Shown piece by piece: positions 1-8,646 of a DNA stretch of 64,000 bases. The position numbers and the translations under genes are program-made. The first letter of the stretch is position 1. Every line of letters begins with the position of its first letter. Below the pieces are notes generated by a model, which was given only the letters and a program-made list of their open reading frames with translations, searched no databases and was not told where the DNA came from. Source of the stretch: VRUE01 sp963697915 (GTDB lineage: Bacteria; Actinomycetota; Thermoleophilia; Solirubrobacterales; 70-9); NCBI GenBank assembly GCA_963697915.1, contig OY969103.1, positions 434,001 through 498,000 on the forward strand, in the 5' to 3' direction.

Positions 1-371
1 TTCTCGCGGGTGAAGTAGACCCGCGGGTAGTCCTCGTCGAGGCTGACGCAGACGTAGGGGTAGGACTTGTCGTCGCGCAGGCGGATGTTGAAGCGCGGCC
101 GGTGGCGCTTGATGAAGCTCTGCTCGGCGAGCAGAGCCTCGGCCTCGTTGGCGGTGACCAGTTGGTCGATGCGGTCGATCCGCGAGGTCAGCCGCGTCTC
201 GCCGCCGGAGAAGTGCGAGGCGACCCGCTTGCGGATCGAGCGCGCCTTGCCGACGTAGAGCAGGTCGCCGCGCTCGTCGTAGAAGAGGTAGACGCCGGGC
301 GCGTCGGGCAGCTCGCGGCGCTGGCGCGCGATGCGCTCGGCGCGGGGAGTTCTGTCGCCGTCCTTCGTCAC
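1..371 (-). CDS. uvrC: UvrC excinuclease subunit, N-terminal part (cut by window edge)
   Basis: UvrC is the endonuclease of UvrABC nucleotide excision repair; it cuts the damaged strand on both sides of a lesion marked by UvrB. About 123 codons are visible before the gene runs off the left edge. The N-terminal GIY-YIG nuclease domain is clear at residues 26-43 (GVYLFYDERGDLLYVGKA), followed by the conserved NEAEALLAEQSFIKRHRPRF segment and NIRLRDDKSYPY. I chose the GTG at 371 because it gives the usual short leader before the domain; a CAGGAG lies rather far upstream, so the start is only likely. It is divergent from the crotonase gene, with 62 bases between them. Confidence 0.93.
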   Translation of the reverse strand, partial: MTKDGDRTPRAERIARQRRELPDAPGVYLFYDERGDLLYVGKARSIRKRVASHFSGGETRLTSRIDRIDQLVTANEAEALLAEQSFIKRHRPRFNIRLRDDKSYPYVCVSLDEDYPRVYFTRE

Positions 372-433
372 GAGATCAAGGGTAGGCTCCTGGCCAGCCG
401 GCCAAACGACTTGCACCACAGGAAGAGAGCGAG

Positions 434-1258
434 ATGACGACGGAGACCATAGCCCCGCCCGAGCTGGACACGATGCGCCTCGATATCGACGGCGAGATCG
501 GCACCCTCACCCTCGACCGCCCCGACGCCTTCAACGCGATGAGCCCGGAGATGATCGGTGAGCTGCTCGTCATCTTCGCCTGGCTCGCCGACGAGGCGCC
601 GCTGCGCGGGCTCGTCATCACTGGCGCCGGCAAGGCCTTCTGCTCCGGCGGCGACGTCAATGTCTTCAAAAGCGGCGCCGAAGACGACTCGATCAACCTC
701 CCGGCCCAGGTTCGCCGCGGCGCCGAGGCGCTGCACACGGCGCTGATCGACATGCGGCGCATCCCCTACCCGGTGATCTGCGCGGTCAACGGGCCGACGG
801 CCGGGGCGGGCTTCTCGCTGGCGCTCGCCTGCGACTTCCGGATCTCGTCCGAGGCCGCCTTCTTCGCCCCCGCATACGGTCGGATCGGCGCCTCGCCCGA
901 CGGCGGCATGACCTACTTCCTGCCGCGCATCGTCGGCCCCAGCCGGGCGCTCGAAATCTTCCTCGAGGACCCCAACATGAGCCCGCAGGACGCGCTCGCC
1001 GAGGGCATCGTCTCGGCGGTCGTCGCCCCCGACGAGCTGCTGGACGCCGCGCGGGCCAAAGCCGAGGAGCTGGCGGCGAAGTCGCCGCACTACGTGAAGA
1101 TGGTCAAGGCGCTCTGCCACCAGAGCATCGAGAACAGCTTCACCGAGCACCTGCAGCTGGAGCGGCACGGGATCGCCGACAGCATGGCGACCGAGGACCT
1201 GCACGCCGCGGTGAAGGCCTTCTTCAGCGGCGAAAAGGTCACCTTCAAGGGCCGCTGA
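434..1258 (+). CDS. Enoyl-CoA hydratase/isomerase (crotonase) family, PaaG-like
   Basis: A 274-residue crotonase-fold enzyme acting on acyl-CoA thioesters. The oxyanion-hole segments are present (SGGDVNVF near residue 74 and a GPTAGAGFSLALACDF segment near 120). The two catalytic glutamates of classical enoyl-CoA hydratase are absent: the GGCELA glutamate is Ser here and the QPE glutamate aligns with Tyr. Instead a PDGGMTYFLPR stretch follows, as in PaaG-type ring-opening isomerases, where an Asp at this place is catalytic. I therefore read it as an isomerase-like member rather than a hydratase. The start has a good AGGAAGAG ribosome site. It is monocistronic or pairs with the next gene, 75 bases downstream. 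The substrate is unknown. Confidence 0.87.
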   Translation: MTTETIAPPELDTMRLDIDGEIGTLTLDRPDAFNAMSPEMIGELLVIFAWLADEAPLRGLVITGAGKAFCSGGDVNVFKSGAEDDSINLPAQVRRGAEALHTALIDMRRIPYPVICAVNGPTAGAGFSLALACDFRISSEAAFFAPAYGRIGASPDGGMTYFLPRIVGPSRALEIFLEDPNMSPQDALAEGIVSAVVAPDELLDAARAKAEELAAKSPHYVKMVKALCHQSIENSFTEHLQLERHGIADSMATEDLHAAVKAFFSGEKVTFKGR

Positions 1259-1333
1259 GAGCCATCGGCAGCCGTCCCTCTCTACGTCTAGAGTCTCCTT
1301 GAGCGTTCTGCCCAGCCAGGAAAGGACCAACCG

Positions 1334-1780
1334 ATGAAGAAGCTCGCCTCCCTGCTCGTCCTCGCCCTCGTCGCCGCCGCGTTCGTCGCCTGCGGCGACG
1401 ATGACGACGGAACCACGACGACCACCGACACCTCCGGCGGCGCCGCGGCCGAAGGTGGCAAAGAAGCCGGTGCCGGAGGTGGGGGCGGCGGTGGCGAAGC
1501 CCTCGCCTTCGAAGCCGACCCCGAAGGCGGCCTCGCCTACACGGTGACCGAAGAAACGTCCGCCCCGGGCAAAGTCGAGATCGACTTCAACAACCCCCAA
1601 CCGGTGGCGCATGACATCGCCTTCGAAGACTCGGGCGGCAAACAGGTCGGCGCGACCGAGGTGATCACCGAAGGGAAAGACTCGACCCAGGTGGAGTTCA
1701 AATCGGGCGAATACACCTTCTACTGCACCGTCCCCGGCCACCGCGAAGGTGGCATGGAAGGAACGTTAACCGTCGAATAG
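1334..1780 (+). CDS. Cupredoxin-domain lipoprotein
   Basis: A 148-residue exported copper protein. The N-terminus is a lipoprotein signal with lipobox FVAC, so the mature protein should be anchored outside the membrane. A low-complexity Thr/Gly/Glu linker (about residues 22-55) leads to one plastocyanin-type domain. The type-1 copper ligands can be read: His in the VAHDI strand, then Cys, His and Met in the C-terminal loop (YCTVPGHREGGM). Such proteins usually shuttle electrons or bind copper; no partner oxidase lies beside it. The ribosome site AGGAAAGGA is strong. Its last 15 bases overlap the convergent end of the hydrogenase small-subunit gene. Confidence 0.87.
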   Translation: MKKLASLLVLALVAAAFVACGDDDDGTTTTTDTSGGAAAEGGKEAGAGGGGGGGEALAFEADPEGGLAYTVTEETSAPGKVEIDFNNPQPVAHDIAFEDSGGKQVGATEVITEGKDSTQVEFKSGEYTFYCTVPGHREGGMEGTLTVE

Positions 1781-2254
1781 GCGACAGCCCTCGCGCGCCC
1801 CGGTCGGATCGATCGCGTCCAGAATCGCGTCCGCTATCGCCCGGGGCGTCGGGGGACAGCCGGGAATACGGATGTCGACGGGAAGCAGCGCGTCCAGCGG
1901 GCCGGCGAGCTCGGCGGTGAGGCCAAGGACCCCGCAGCCCAGGGCGCAGTCGCCGAGGGCAGCGACCAGGCGCGGCTCGGGCATGGCCTCGTTAGCCGCC
2001 CGCAGGGGCGTAGCCATGCGGGCCGTGACCGGGCCGGTGACGAGTAGGACGTCGGCATGACGGGGGGAGGCGACGATGTCCAGGCCGAAGCGCTGCAGGT
2101 CGTACTGCGGCGCCGCGGTGGCCGCCAGCTCGTGCTCGCAGGCGTTGCAGGACCCGGCATCGAGATGACGGATGGCCAGCGAACGGGCGCCGCTGCGTCT
2201 GGGCAGGTCGGCCTCGCGGCGGACGCGCTGGAGGTGGCGAAGCAGGACGAACAC
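1766..2254 (-). CDS. hyfI: Group-4 hydrogenase-like small subunit (HyfI/NuoB type)
   Basis: The small electron-transfer subunit of a membrane hydrogenase or complex-I-like enzyme, expected to hold the [4Fe-4S] cluster next to the large subunit. It has 162 residues. The four cluster ligands are visible: Cys36 and Cys39 (GSCNACE), Cys103 (GDCALGC) and Cys133 (IPGCPPTP), the usual NuoB/HyfI pattern. The start is taken as the GTG at 2254, three bases after the large-subunit stop; no ATG lies in frame nearby. It is the last gene of the six-gene cluster and runs 15 bases into the convergent cupredoxin gene. Family assignment is firm; the actual reaction of the complex is not known. Confidence 0.88.
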   Translation of the reverse strand: MFVLLRHLQRVRREADLPRRSGARSLAIRHLDAGSCNACEHELAATAAPQYDLQRFGLDIVASPRHADVLLVTGPVTARMATPLRAANEAMPEPRLVAALGDCALGCGVLGLTAELAGPLDALLPVDIRIPGCPPTPRAIADAILDAIDPTGAREGCRLFDG

Positions 2255-2256
2255 GA

Positions 2257-3648
2257 TCAGCGATCCACGCAGGCGTAGCAGAGCTCGAAGCTCTTGTTGA
2301 TCAACGGGAAGTCCGGCAGGAGGTTGCCCGCCGTTGCCTCTGCCAGCGCCGGCCAGTTGGCGTACGAGCCGGTGCGCAGGTGCAGCCGCCGGATGCGAGA
2401 CGCCCCCTGCTCCACCACGCACACCGTCTCTCCTCGCGGGCCCTCTACCCGCGCCACGCCCAGTGCGGTCGCGGACCGACCGGGGCTCGCCACGCCAGGG
2501 CGCAGCGGCTCGGAGAGAAGCTCCTCGAGAGCCGCGAAGATCTCGACGAGCTCGAGGCCGCGAACCTCGAGCCGCGCGGCGACATCGCCTTCGGCGCCCG
2601 GCGGGATCGCCGCGGCGAACGACGAGCCGTACCAGAGCCCCGCGCAGGCCGTACGGGCGTCCAGCGACAGCCCCGACGCGCGTGCAGCCGGGCCCACGGC
2701 GCCGAGCCGGACGGCGTCCTCCTGGGCGAGGACCCCCACCCCGCCGAGCCTGCCCTGGACCGAGGGGGAGAACTGGATCTCGCGCCACGCCTCGGCCGCG
2801 TCCTGCCGCAGCTCGCGGAGCTCCCCGCGCGCCCGGTCAGCCGCCGCCGCCGGGAGGTCGAGGCCGCTGGCGCCGACCTCGATCGAGCCGAACAGAAAGC
2901 GGTGGCCGGCGAGGGCCTCGTTGAGGCGCATCGCCCGCTCCTTGAGTGCGGCAAAGGCCATGTTCCCGGCGGCGAACCCGACCCCCGCGCAGATCGCGCC
3001 GATGTCGTTGAGGTGGTTGTAGAGGCGCTCGAGCTCCAGCAGGAGCGTCCGGGCTCGTCGCAGCTCGCGGGGGTGAGTGAGGCCGAGGACGCTCTCGCAG
3101 GCCAGCGCGTAGGCGACCGAGTTGGCGACGGCGCAGGCGCCGCAGGCCCGCTGGGCGAAAGGCATGCCTGCGGCCAGCTCGTGGCCCTCGGCGGCGCGCT
3201 CGAGGCCGCGGTGCTTGTAGAAGAGGCGCAGGTCGAGGAGGAGGATCCGCTCGCCGACGACGTGGAAGCGGAAGTGGCCGGACTCGATCACTCCGGCGTG
3301 GACCGGCCCGACCGCGATCTCGTGAACCCCCTCCCCCGTGACCGGGACGGTCCAGCTCGACGTCTCAGGGGGATGGGCGACGAGCGGGCGCAGAGGCTCG
3401 TGGCCGTCGAAGCGCAGGCCGTGGAGGTCGTGCGCCTCACGCTCGTCCCACTCCGCCGCAGGTATGAGGTCGACGATCGTGGGCAGCTCGGCGCCGGCGG
3501 TGGAAAGGACCCGCGTGTCGGCGCCCCGTGCGAAGAGTGCGTGCCAGCGAGGGCCCGACGCCGGCCCCCCGGCGAAGGCCCCGCAGAAGCGCCCCCCATC
3601 GGCGAGTGCTCCCCGGCACATCTCCCGCCACGATGCGCCTCGGCTCAC
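2257..3648 (-). CDS. hyfG: Group-4 [NiFe]-hydrogenase-like large subunit (HyfG/HycE type, NuoCD fusion)
   Basis: 463 residues. Residues about 35-92 resemble the NuoC/30-kDa domain (EREAHDLHGL then HEPLRPLV); residues about 105-463 are the NuoD/hydrogenase large-subunit domain (GPVHAGVIESGHFRF). Both cysteine pairs that hold Ni-Fe in true hydrogenases are kept: RACGAC (Cys169, Cys172) and LCYAC (Cys457, Cys460). However, the usual DPC before the last pair reads ELC, and the protein ends at CYACVDR, so there is no C-terminal tail for a maturation endopeptidase to cut. The start is the GTG at 3648, overlapping the upstream stop as GTGA. Hydrogenase activity is plausible; an energy-converting hydrogenase-related role without Ni-Fe is the alternative. 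Confidence 0.86.
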   Translation of the reverse strand: MSRGASWREMCRGALADGGRFCGAFAGGPASGPRWHALFARGADTRVLSTAGAELPTIVDLIPAAEWDEREAHDLHGLRFDGHEPLRPLVAHPPETSSWTVPVTGEGVHEIAVGPVHAGVIESGHFRFHVVGERILLLDLRLFYKHRGLERAAEGHELAAGMPFAQRACGACAVANSVAYALACESVLGLTHPRELRRARTLLLELERLYNHLNDIGAICAGVGFAAGNMAFAALKERAMRLNEALAGHRFLFGSIEVGASGLDLPAAAADRARGELRELRQDAAEAWREIQFSPSVQGRLGGVGVLAQEDAVRLGAVGPAARASGLSLDARTACAGLWYGSSFAAAIPPGAEGDVAARLEVRGLELVEIFAALEELLSEPLRPGVASPGRSATALGVARVEGPRGETVCVVEQGASRIRRLHLRTGSYANWPALAEATAGNLLPDFPLINKSFELCYACVDR

Positions 3649-5129
3649 GCGCCGCTCCTCATCAACGCCTCGACGATGCGCGACCCCGGCAGCGCGTAGG
3701 CGACCGCGGTCAGCGCAAGCAGCGCGACGGCCGCCGCACCGGCAAGCGCCGCGATGGCCTGCGCCGAGCGAGAGGGGCGACGGCCCGGGCCCCTCCTCTC
3801 CCCCAGCAGGCCCTCGAGTAGAGCGTGGGCGAGTCCGAGGAAGCCGAGCGCCAGCAGCACCGCCGCGGCCGAGGAGACCGCGACCAGGCCGGCGTCCATC
3901 CCGCCCAGCAGGATCATCGCCTCGGAGACGAAGAGCGGCGACGGCGGCAGGCCGGCGAGCGAGACGAGGCTCACCGACATGCCCGCGGCCGTCGGCGCGC
4001 TGATCCGGGCGACGCCGCGGGGTGCGGCCGTCGCCGTCGCCGGGTCCTGCCGCAGAAGCGGGATCGCCGTGTAGAAGCCGAGCGCCTTGGCCAGGCCGTG
4101 GCCGGCGACGTGGACGACGACGCCGGCGATCGCCAGCGGCGTGCCGATCCCGATGCCGAGGGCGAGGATGCCCATGTGCTCGAGGCTCGAGTAAGCGAGC
4201 AGGCGCTTCCAGGGCAACGGCCTCCACAGAAACGGGATCGCGATCAGCAGGGAGGCGAGCCCGAAGCCGATGAAGAGCTGCTGGACGGCGCTGGCGCCGA
4301 GGGCCGGCTCGAGGGCGAGCTTGGCGCGCCAGGCGATCAGCAGGACGGTGGGGAGCAGCGCCGCCGAGAGCATCGCGCTGACCGGCGGGGGCGCCTCGCT
4401 GTGCGCGTCAGGCAGCCAGTTGTGTACGGGGGCCCAGCCGATCTTGCTGGCCAGCCCGACCAGGATCAGGACGAACGCGACCAGCGTGACCTGCGCCGGC
4501 AGCCGGTCCCCGCTCTGGGCGAGCACCTGCCAGTCCAGCCGCTCGATGCCCGAGCCGTCCGGGCCGACCGCGACGAAGAGCACCACGATCCCCAGCAGCG
4601 CAATGGCGAGCCCGAGCGTGGTGAGGACGATGTACTTCCAGCCCGCCTCGAGCGCGCTGCGCTTGCCGCTGAAGGCGACCAGGAGCGCCGAGGCGGCGGT
4701 GGTCGCCTCGATCAGCAGCCAGGCGAGGGCGAGGTTGTCGACGAGCGGCAGGGCGAGCAGCGCCGCCCAGAAGAGATTGAAGGCGGCGTAGTACCAGGCG
4801 TGGGAGCGTCGCGCGGTAAACCAGCTGCGCCCCGCGTGGCGCAGGTAGAACGGCGACATCGCGGCGCTGGCAACGCCGATGACGGCGACGAGGGCGAGGA
4901 ACACGCCGCTGGCCGTATCGAGGACGTACCAGCCACCCCGCACCGCCACGTCCGGCGCCGCGGCGAGCGCCACCACGGCCAGCGCCAGCGCCAGCGCCGC
5001 CGTCAGGGCGGACGTCGCCAGGTTGAGACGATCGGCGGCGGCGGCGCTCGGCACCAGCGCCACGCCCAGGGCGGCGCCCAGCGGAACCGCGAGGACCGCG
5101 ACGATCAGCGGGGTGACGGCCTCAGTCAC
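3645..5129 (-). CDS. hyfF: Proton-translocating antiporter-like subunit (HyfF/NuoM-N type)
   Basis: A 494-residue polytopic membrane protein, about 13-14 hydrophobic segments, of the NuoL/M/N and Mrp antiporter family; in complex I and group-4 hydrogenases such subunits pump protons or sodium. The family hallmark WLPDAHSEAPPPVSAMLS is present near the middle, and PFYLRHAGRSW lies in the first third. The start is the GTG at 5129, which overlaps the stop of the HyfE-like gene by eight bases; the stop overlaps the large-subunit GTG. Together with the HyfB-like gene it gives the complex two antiporter modules. The pumped ion cannot be read from the sequence. Confidence 0.87.
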   Translation of the reverse strand: MTEAVTPLIVAVLAVPLGAALGVALVPSAAAADRLNLATSALTAALALALAVVALAAAPDVAVRGGWYVLDTASGVFLALVAVIGVASAAMSPFYLRHAGRSWFTARRSHAWYYAAFNLFWAALLALPLVDNLALAWLLIEATTAASALLVAFSGKRSALEAGWKYIVLTTLGLAIALLGIVVLFVAVGPDGSGIERLDWQVLAQSGDRLPAQVTLVAFVLILVGLASKIGWAPVHNWLPDAHSEAPPPVSAMLSAALLPTVLLIAWRAKLALEPALGASAVQQLFIGFGLASLLIAIPFLWRPLPWKRLLAYSSLEHMGILALGIGIGTPLAIAGVVVHVAGHGLAKALGFYTAIPLLRQDPATATAAPRGVARISAPTAAGMSVSLVSLAGLPPSPLFVSEAMILLGGMDAGLVAVSSAAAVLLALGFLGLAHALLEGLLGERRGPGRRPSRSAQAIAALAGAAAVALLALTAVAYALPGSRIVEALMRSGA

Positions 5130-5745
5130 GGAGCCCCCGCAGGAGGTCGGTGTCCCCCGTGCCGACCTCGCCGTGGATCTTCTGCGTGAAGGCGGTGGAG
5201 ACGGTCACGACGAGCACCAGATCGAACAGCACGCCCAGCTCGATCACGAACGGCAGCCCACCGGGAACCGAGATTGCGAGCAGGTAGATGCCGTTCTCGG
5301 CAACGATGATCCCGAGCACCTGCAGGATCGCCGGCCTGCGCATGACCACGATCGCGATGCCGAGTGTGAGCAGCGCCACCGCGCCGTGCTCGGCGGGGCG
5401 GTCGCCGAGCCCGAGCGGCGGGGTCGCCGCAACCGCGACGAGCGCGACGACGGCCCCGACCAACAGCCGGACCAGGACCGTCGTCGTGGGGGCGATCAGG
5501 TACGGCTCCGGGGTGCGGTGCCGGGCGGAGGCCAGCAGCGCCGGCAAGGCGACGGCGCGGACCACGAGGATGACGCCGGCGACAAGGAACTCGGTCGGCC
5601 GCTCTCCGGCCAGTGAGACCGCCACGACGCCCAGGAGCAGGGCCTGGGCCGCGACCAGCAGGATCGCGAGACTGCGCCGCCTGACGAGCATCACGCCGAA
5701 GGCGAGGGCGACGAGCACCGATATCGCGGCGGGGCTCATCGTCAC
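5122..5745 (-). CDS. hyfE: HyfE-like membrane subunit
   Basis: A 207-residue hydrophobic protein with about six or seven membrane segments, matching the HyfE subunit of hydrogenase-4, which relates to NuoK. The AENGIYLLAI stretch with its membrane-embedded Glu is the family's recognisable part, near residue 150. I take the GTG at 5745, which overlaps the HyfC stop as GTGA; an ATG two codons later (5739) is equally possible. It sits between the HyfC- and HyfF-like genes, the same order as in enterobacterial hyf operons if HyfD is omitted. No HyfD-like gene is present. Confidence 0.82.
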   Translation of the reverse strand: MTMSPAAISVLVALAFGVMLVRRRSLAILLVAAQALLLGVVAVSLAGERPTEFLVAGVILVVRAVALPALLASARHRTPEPYLIAPTTTVLVRLLVGAVVALVAVAATPPLGLGDRPAEHGAVALLTLGIAIVVMRRPAILQVLGIIVAENGIYLLAISVPGGLPFVIELGVLFDLVLVVTVSTAFTQKIHGEVGTGDTDLLRGLRD

Positions 5746-6653
5746 GCCGCCAGCCAGCTGATCAACCCGACGAGGGCGAGCAGGCAGCCACCGGCGAACA
5801 GCGCCGGGACGCGCAGGATCCGCATCTTCGCCTCGGCGGTCTCGGTGAAGGCCAGCGCCGCGCAAAGCAGTGCGATGCCCCCGGCCAAACAGCCGAGACG
5901 GGCGCCGAACCCTCCCCAGTGCGGCAGGAACAGCTCTGCCGCCAAGACCAGCACGACCCAGTGCCGAGCCGCGGCGCTCCACTGCAACAGGGCGAGGTCG
6001 CGCCCGGCGTACTCGAGCAGGGGTCCCTCGTGGATCATCGTCAGCTCGAGGTGAGTGTCGGGATTGTCGACCGGCTGACGCCCGGTCTCGAAGAGGACGA
6101 CGAGGGAGAAGGCAGCCGCGGCGCACCAGTGGGCGGGCTCGCCCCAGATGCCGGAGCCGTTGGCAACGGCGCTCATCGCCACCAGGTCCGTGCCGCCGGC
6201 GGGGAGCGCGGCAAGGACCAGCGCCAGGACCAGCAGCGCCTCGGCGAAGACCGACAGCGTCAGGTCGCGGCTCGACCCCATCAGCGCGAATCCCGACCCG
6301 GTGTCCCAGCTTGCCGCGGCCAGGGCGAAGCGGGCCAGGGCGAGCAGGCCAACGAGGACGACCGCGTCGTTGCCCAGCGGCCACTCAGGGGAGAGGCCGG
6401 CGATCGGCACCAGGAACAGGGCGAGGACCATCGCGGCCGCAACGACGCACGGCGCCAGCCGGTAGACGAGAGTGGTCGGCTGGGGGTCGACGAGGGTCTT
6501 CCCCCAGAGTCGGCGCAGCTCCCGGTAGGGCTGCAGGGGAGAGGGACCGCGGCGTCCCTGCAGGCGCGCCTTGAGGGCCTGGATCGTGCCGGGCAGCAGG
6601 GGCGCCAGGGCGAGCCCACCGAGCAGCTGAATCGCGCCGGCAAGCGCGGTCAC
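5742..6653 (-). CDS. hyfC: HyfC/HycD-like membrane subunit (NuoH family)
   Basis: A 303-residue membrane protein, about eight segments, of the NuoH/HycD/EchB family that docks the hydrophilic hydrogenase module to the membrane arm. The typical cytoplasmic loop with acidic residues is visible (DNPDTHLELTMIHEGPLLEY, near residues 205-225), and GRQPVDNP precedes it. An earlier loop, QGRRGPSPLQPYREL, also matches the family. The start is the GTG at 6653, overlapping the HyfB stop as GTGA; the open frame continues upstream, but only as an artefact of the high GC. Its presence supports a complete membrane-anchored enzyme rather than an Mrp antiporter alone. Confidence 0.87.
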   Translation of the reverse strand: MTALAGAIQLLGGLALAPLLPGTIQALKARLQGRRGPSPLQPYRELRRLWGKTLVDPQPTTLVYRLAPCVVAAAMVLALFLVPIAGLSPEWPLGNDAVVLVGLLALARFALAAASWDTGSGFALMGSSRDLTLSVFAEALLVLALVLAALPAGGTDLVAMSAVANGSGIWGEPAHWCAAAAFSLVVLFETGRQPVDNPDTHLELTMIHEGPLLEYAGRDLALLQWSAAARHWVVLVLAAELFLPHWGGFGARLGCLAGGIALLCAALAFTETAEAKMRILRVPALFAGGCLLALVGLISWLAA

Positions 6654-8602
6654 CCGATCGCCCCCGTCCGCGCCAGGACGATCAGGCCGAGAAGCAGCGC
6701 GAGCAGATACGCAGCGTAGGCACGGACGCTGCCGGACTGCAGGCGGCGGGAGGCGCGGGCGCCGGCCAGGGCGCCCCGCTGGACCGGCCCGTAGAGCAGC
6801 GTGTCGAAGAGGTGTGGGATCTCGCCCCGATAGCGGACGCTCCGCAACAGGCCTCCCTCGCGCACCGCCACGACCTCGCGCCGGGGTCGCAGGATCGCCT
6901 CCAGGACCAGCCGCAGAGGCTTCGTGAAGCCGGCCGAGCTCCAGCCCAGCGACGGCTCGACCCTCTGGCCGCATGCCCAGGCGGGGGTGGGCGCGACCCG
7001 TCGTGAGGCGCGCAGGCGCCAGAAGATGCCGCTCAGCGCGAGCAGGCCGAGCAGCAGCCACGGCGAGGGGAGCGAGCCGCTGCCCGGGATCGAGAGTCCC
7101 GGCCCCGGCGCCAGGCTCCGCGGCTGCGGGGCAAGTTCCATCAGCGACGGGACGAGCAGCCCGGGCGTCGCACCGAGGACGACACAGCAGCAGGCCAGGA
7201 ACACCAGGGGCGCTCTCATGCCGGGCGCCGCCTCGGTCGCCGCCTCCACCTCCGCTCGCCGAGGTCGGCCGAGCAACACCAGTCCAACCACCTTGACGAA
7301 GCAGAAGACGGCGAGCGCCGCGGTCGCGGCGAGGCCGGCCGTGGCCAGGGCGCCGGCCACGCCGAGGCCCGGCGCTGGGCCGAAGGCGAGGTGGATCAGG
7401 GCCTGGAGGGTGAGCCACTCCGAGGCGAAACCGTTGAGCGGGGGCACCCCGGCGATCGCCGCCGACCCGACCAGGAAGGCGCCGCCCGTCCAGGGCATGC
7501 GCCGCAGCAGCCCGCCGAGCCGGTCCAGCTCGAGCGACCCGACCGCGCGCTCGAAGGCGCCGGCCGCGAGGAAGAGCAGCGCCTTGAACACCGCGTGGTT
7601 GAGGATGTGAAGGAGGGCGGCGGCGAAGGCGATCGCCGCCCAGGCCGTATCACCCTCGGAGGCGAAGATGATCGATGCGCCGAGGCCGAGTGCGACGACC
7701 CCGACGTTCTCGATCGAGGAGAAGGCCAGCAACCGCTTCAGGTCGTGCTGCACCAATGCGTAGAGCACGCCCCCCAGCGCCGACAGGAGGCCCAGCCCGA
7801 GGACCGTCAGGCCGGCCCACACCGGAGCCGGGGCGGCCCACTCGAAGAGGACGCGGATCAACCCGTATAGGGCGACCTTGATCATCACTCCCGACATCAG
7901 GGCGGAGAGATGGCTTGGCGCGACCGGATGGGCGCGCGGCAGCCAGGAGTGCATCGGCATCAACCCCACCTTGGCGCCGAACCCGACGATCGCGGCGACG
8001 ATCACGAGTGCCTCGACCCCGGCGCCGTGGGCGGCAAGGGCCCCCGGGGCGCTCAGGGCCCCGTAGTGGGCGAGCGCGAGTATGCAGATCCAGACGCCGG
8101 CGCCGCCCAGTTGCGTCACCGCGAGGTAGACGAAGGCCGCACGGCGGACGGCTGCCTCGCTGTGACGGACGAGGATGGCGGTGACCGGCACCAGCGTCAT
8201 CAACTCCCAGGAGGCGAGGAACGACAACGGGTCGCGCGCCGTCACGACCCCGGCCAGGGTGAGCAGGAACAGCCCCGACAGGGCGATCAGGGCACGGGCG
8301 CGGGCGACACCGACCAGGTAATCGCGGGCATAGATCAGCGCCGGCACGGCGACCAGCGCGAGGGTGACCAGGAAGAAGCCGGTGAGGCGGTCGATCCCCA
8401 GGGCCGGGCCCAATCCGTTGCCGAAGCCGGCGCCCATGACCGGGGCGCCAAACAGGACGAGAGCGCCGCCGATGCCGAGCAGGGCGACGCCGGCCAGCTG
8501 AAAGGCGAGTGCGGCCGCGAGGCTCCGACACGCGATCGGCGCCCCCGTACCGACGCCAAGCAGCGCCACGCCCAGCAGAACCAGCAACTCCAGGCCGCTC
8601 AC
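6650..8602 (-). CDS. hyfB: Large antiporter-like subunit (HyfB/NuoL type)
   Basis: A 650-residue protein with about 14-16 membrane segments and a cytoplasmic C-terminal tail, of the HyfB/HycC/NuoL family. The motif WLPRAHPVAPSHLSALMSG with the following GVMIK lysine is characteristic of the proton-channel core, and KRLLAFSSIENVG appears further on. It is the first structural gene of the six-gene cluster, starts with GTG at 8602 and lies 44 bases behind the ArsR-type regulator, with which it may be cotranscribed. Mrp subunit A is the alternative assignment, but the adjacent HyfC, E, G and I types argue for a hydrogenase-4-like complex. Confidence 0.88.
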   Translation of the reverse strand: MSGLELLVLLGVALLGVGTGAPIACRSLAAALAFQLAGVALLGIGGALVLFGAPVMGAGFGNGLGPALGIDRLTGFFLVTLALVAVPALIYARDYLVGVARARALIALSGLFLLTLAGVVTARDPLSFLASWELMTLVPVTAILVRHSEAAVRRAAFVYLAVTQLGGAGVWICILALAHYGALSAPGALAAHGAGVEALVIVAAIVGFGAKVGLMPMHSWLPRAHPVAPSHLSALMSGVMIKVALYGLIRVLFEWAAPAPVWAGLTVLGLGLLSALGGVLYALVQHDLKRLLAFSSIENVGVVALGLGASIIFASEGDTAWAAIAFAAALLHILNHAVFKALLFLAAGAFERAVGSLELDRLGGLLRRMPWTGGAFLVGSAAIAGVPPLNGFASEWLTLQALIHLAFGPAPGLGVAGALATAGLAATAALAVFCFVKVVGLVLLGRPRRAEVEAATEAAPGMRAPLVFLACCCVVLGATPGLLVPSLMELAPQPRSLAPGPGLSIPGSGSLPSPWLLLGLLALSGIFWRLRASRRVAPTPAWACGQRVEPSLGWSSAGFTKPLRLVLEAILRPRREVVAVREGGLLRSVRYRGEIPHLFDTLLYGPVQRGALAGARASRRLQSGSVRAYAAYLLALLLGLIVLARTGAIG

Positions 8603-8646
8603 CCCGAGGGCCTAGCGTCCAACCGTGAAGATCGGGCAGTGCGCCT

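Noticed and set aside
368..1741. A 457-codon minus-strand frame across the crotonase and cupredoxin genes
   Set aside because: It is antisense to two genes with clear family motifs, and its translation contains no recognisable domain.
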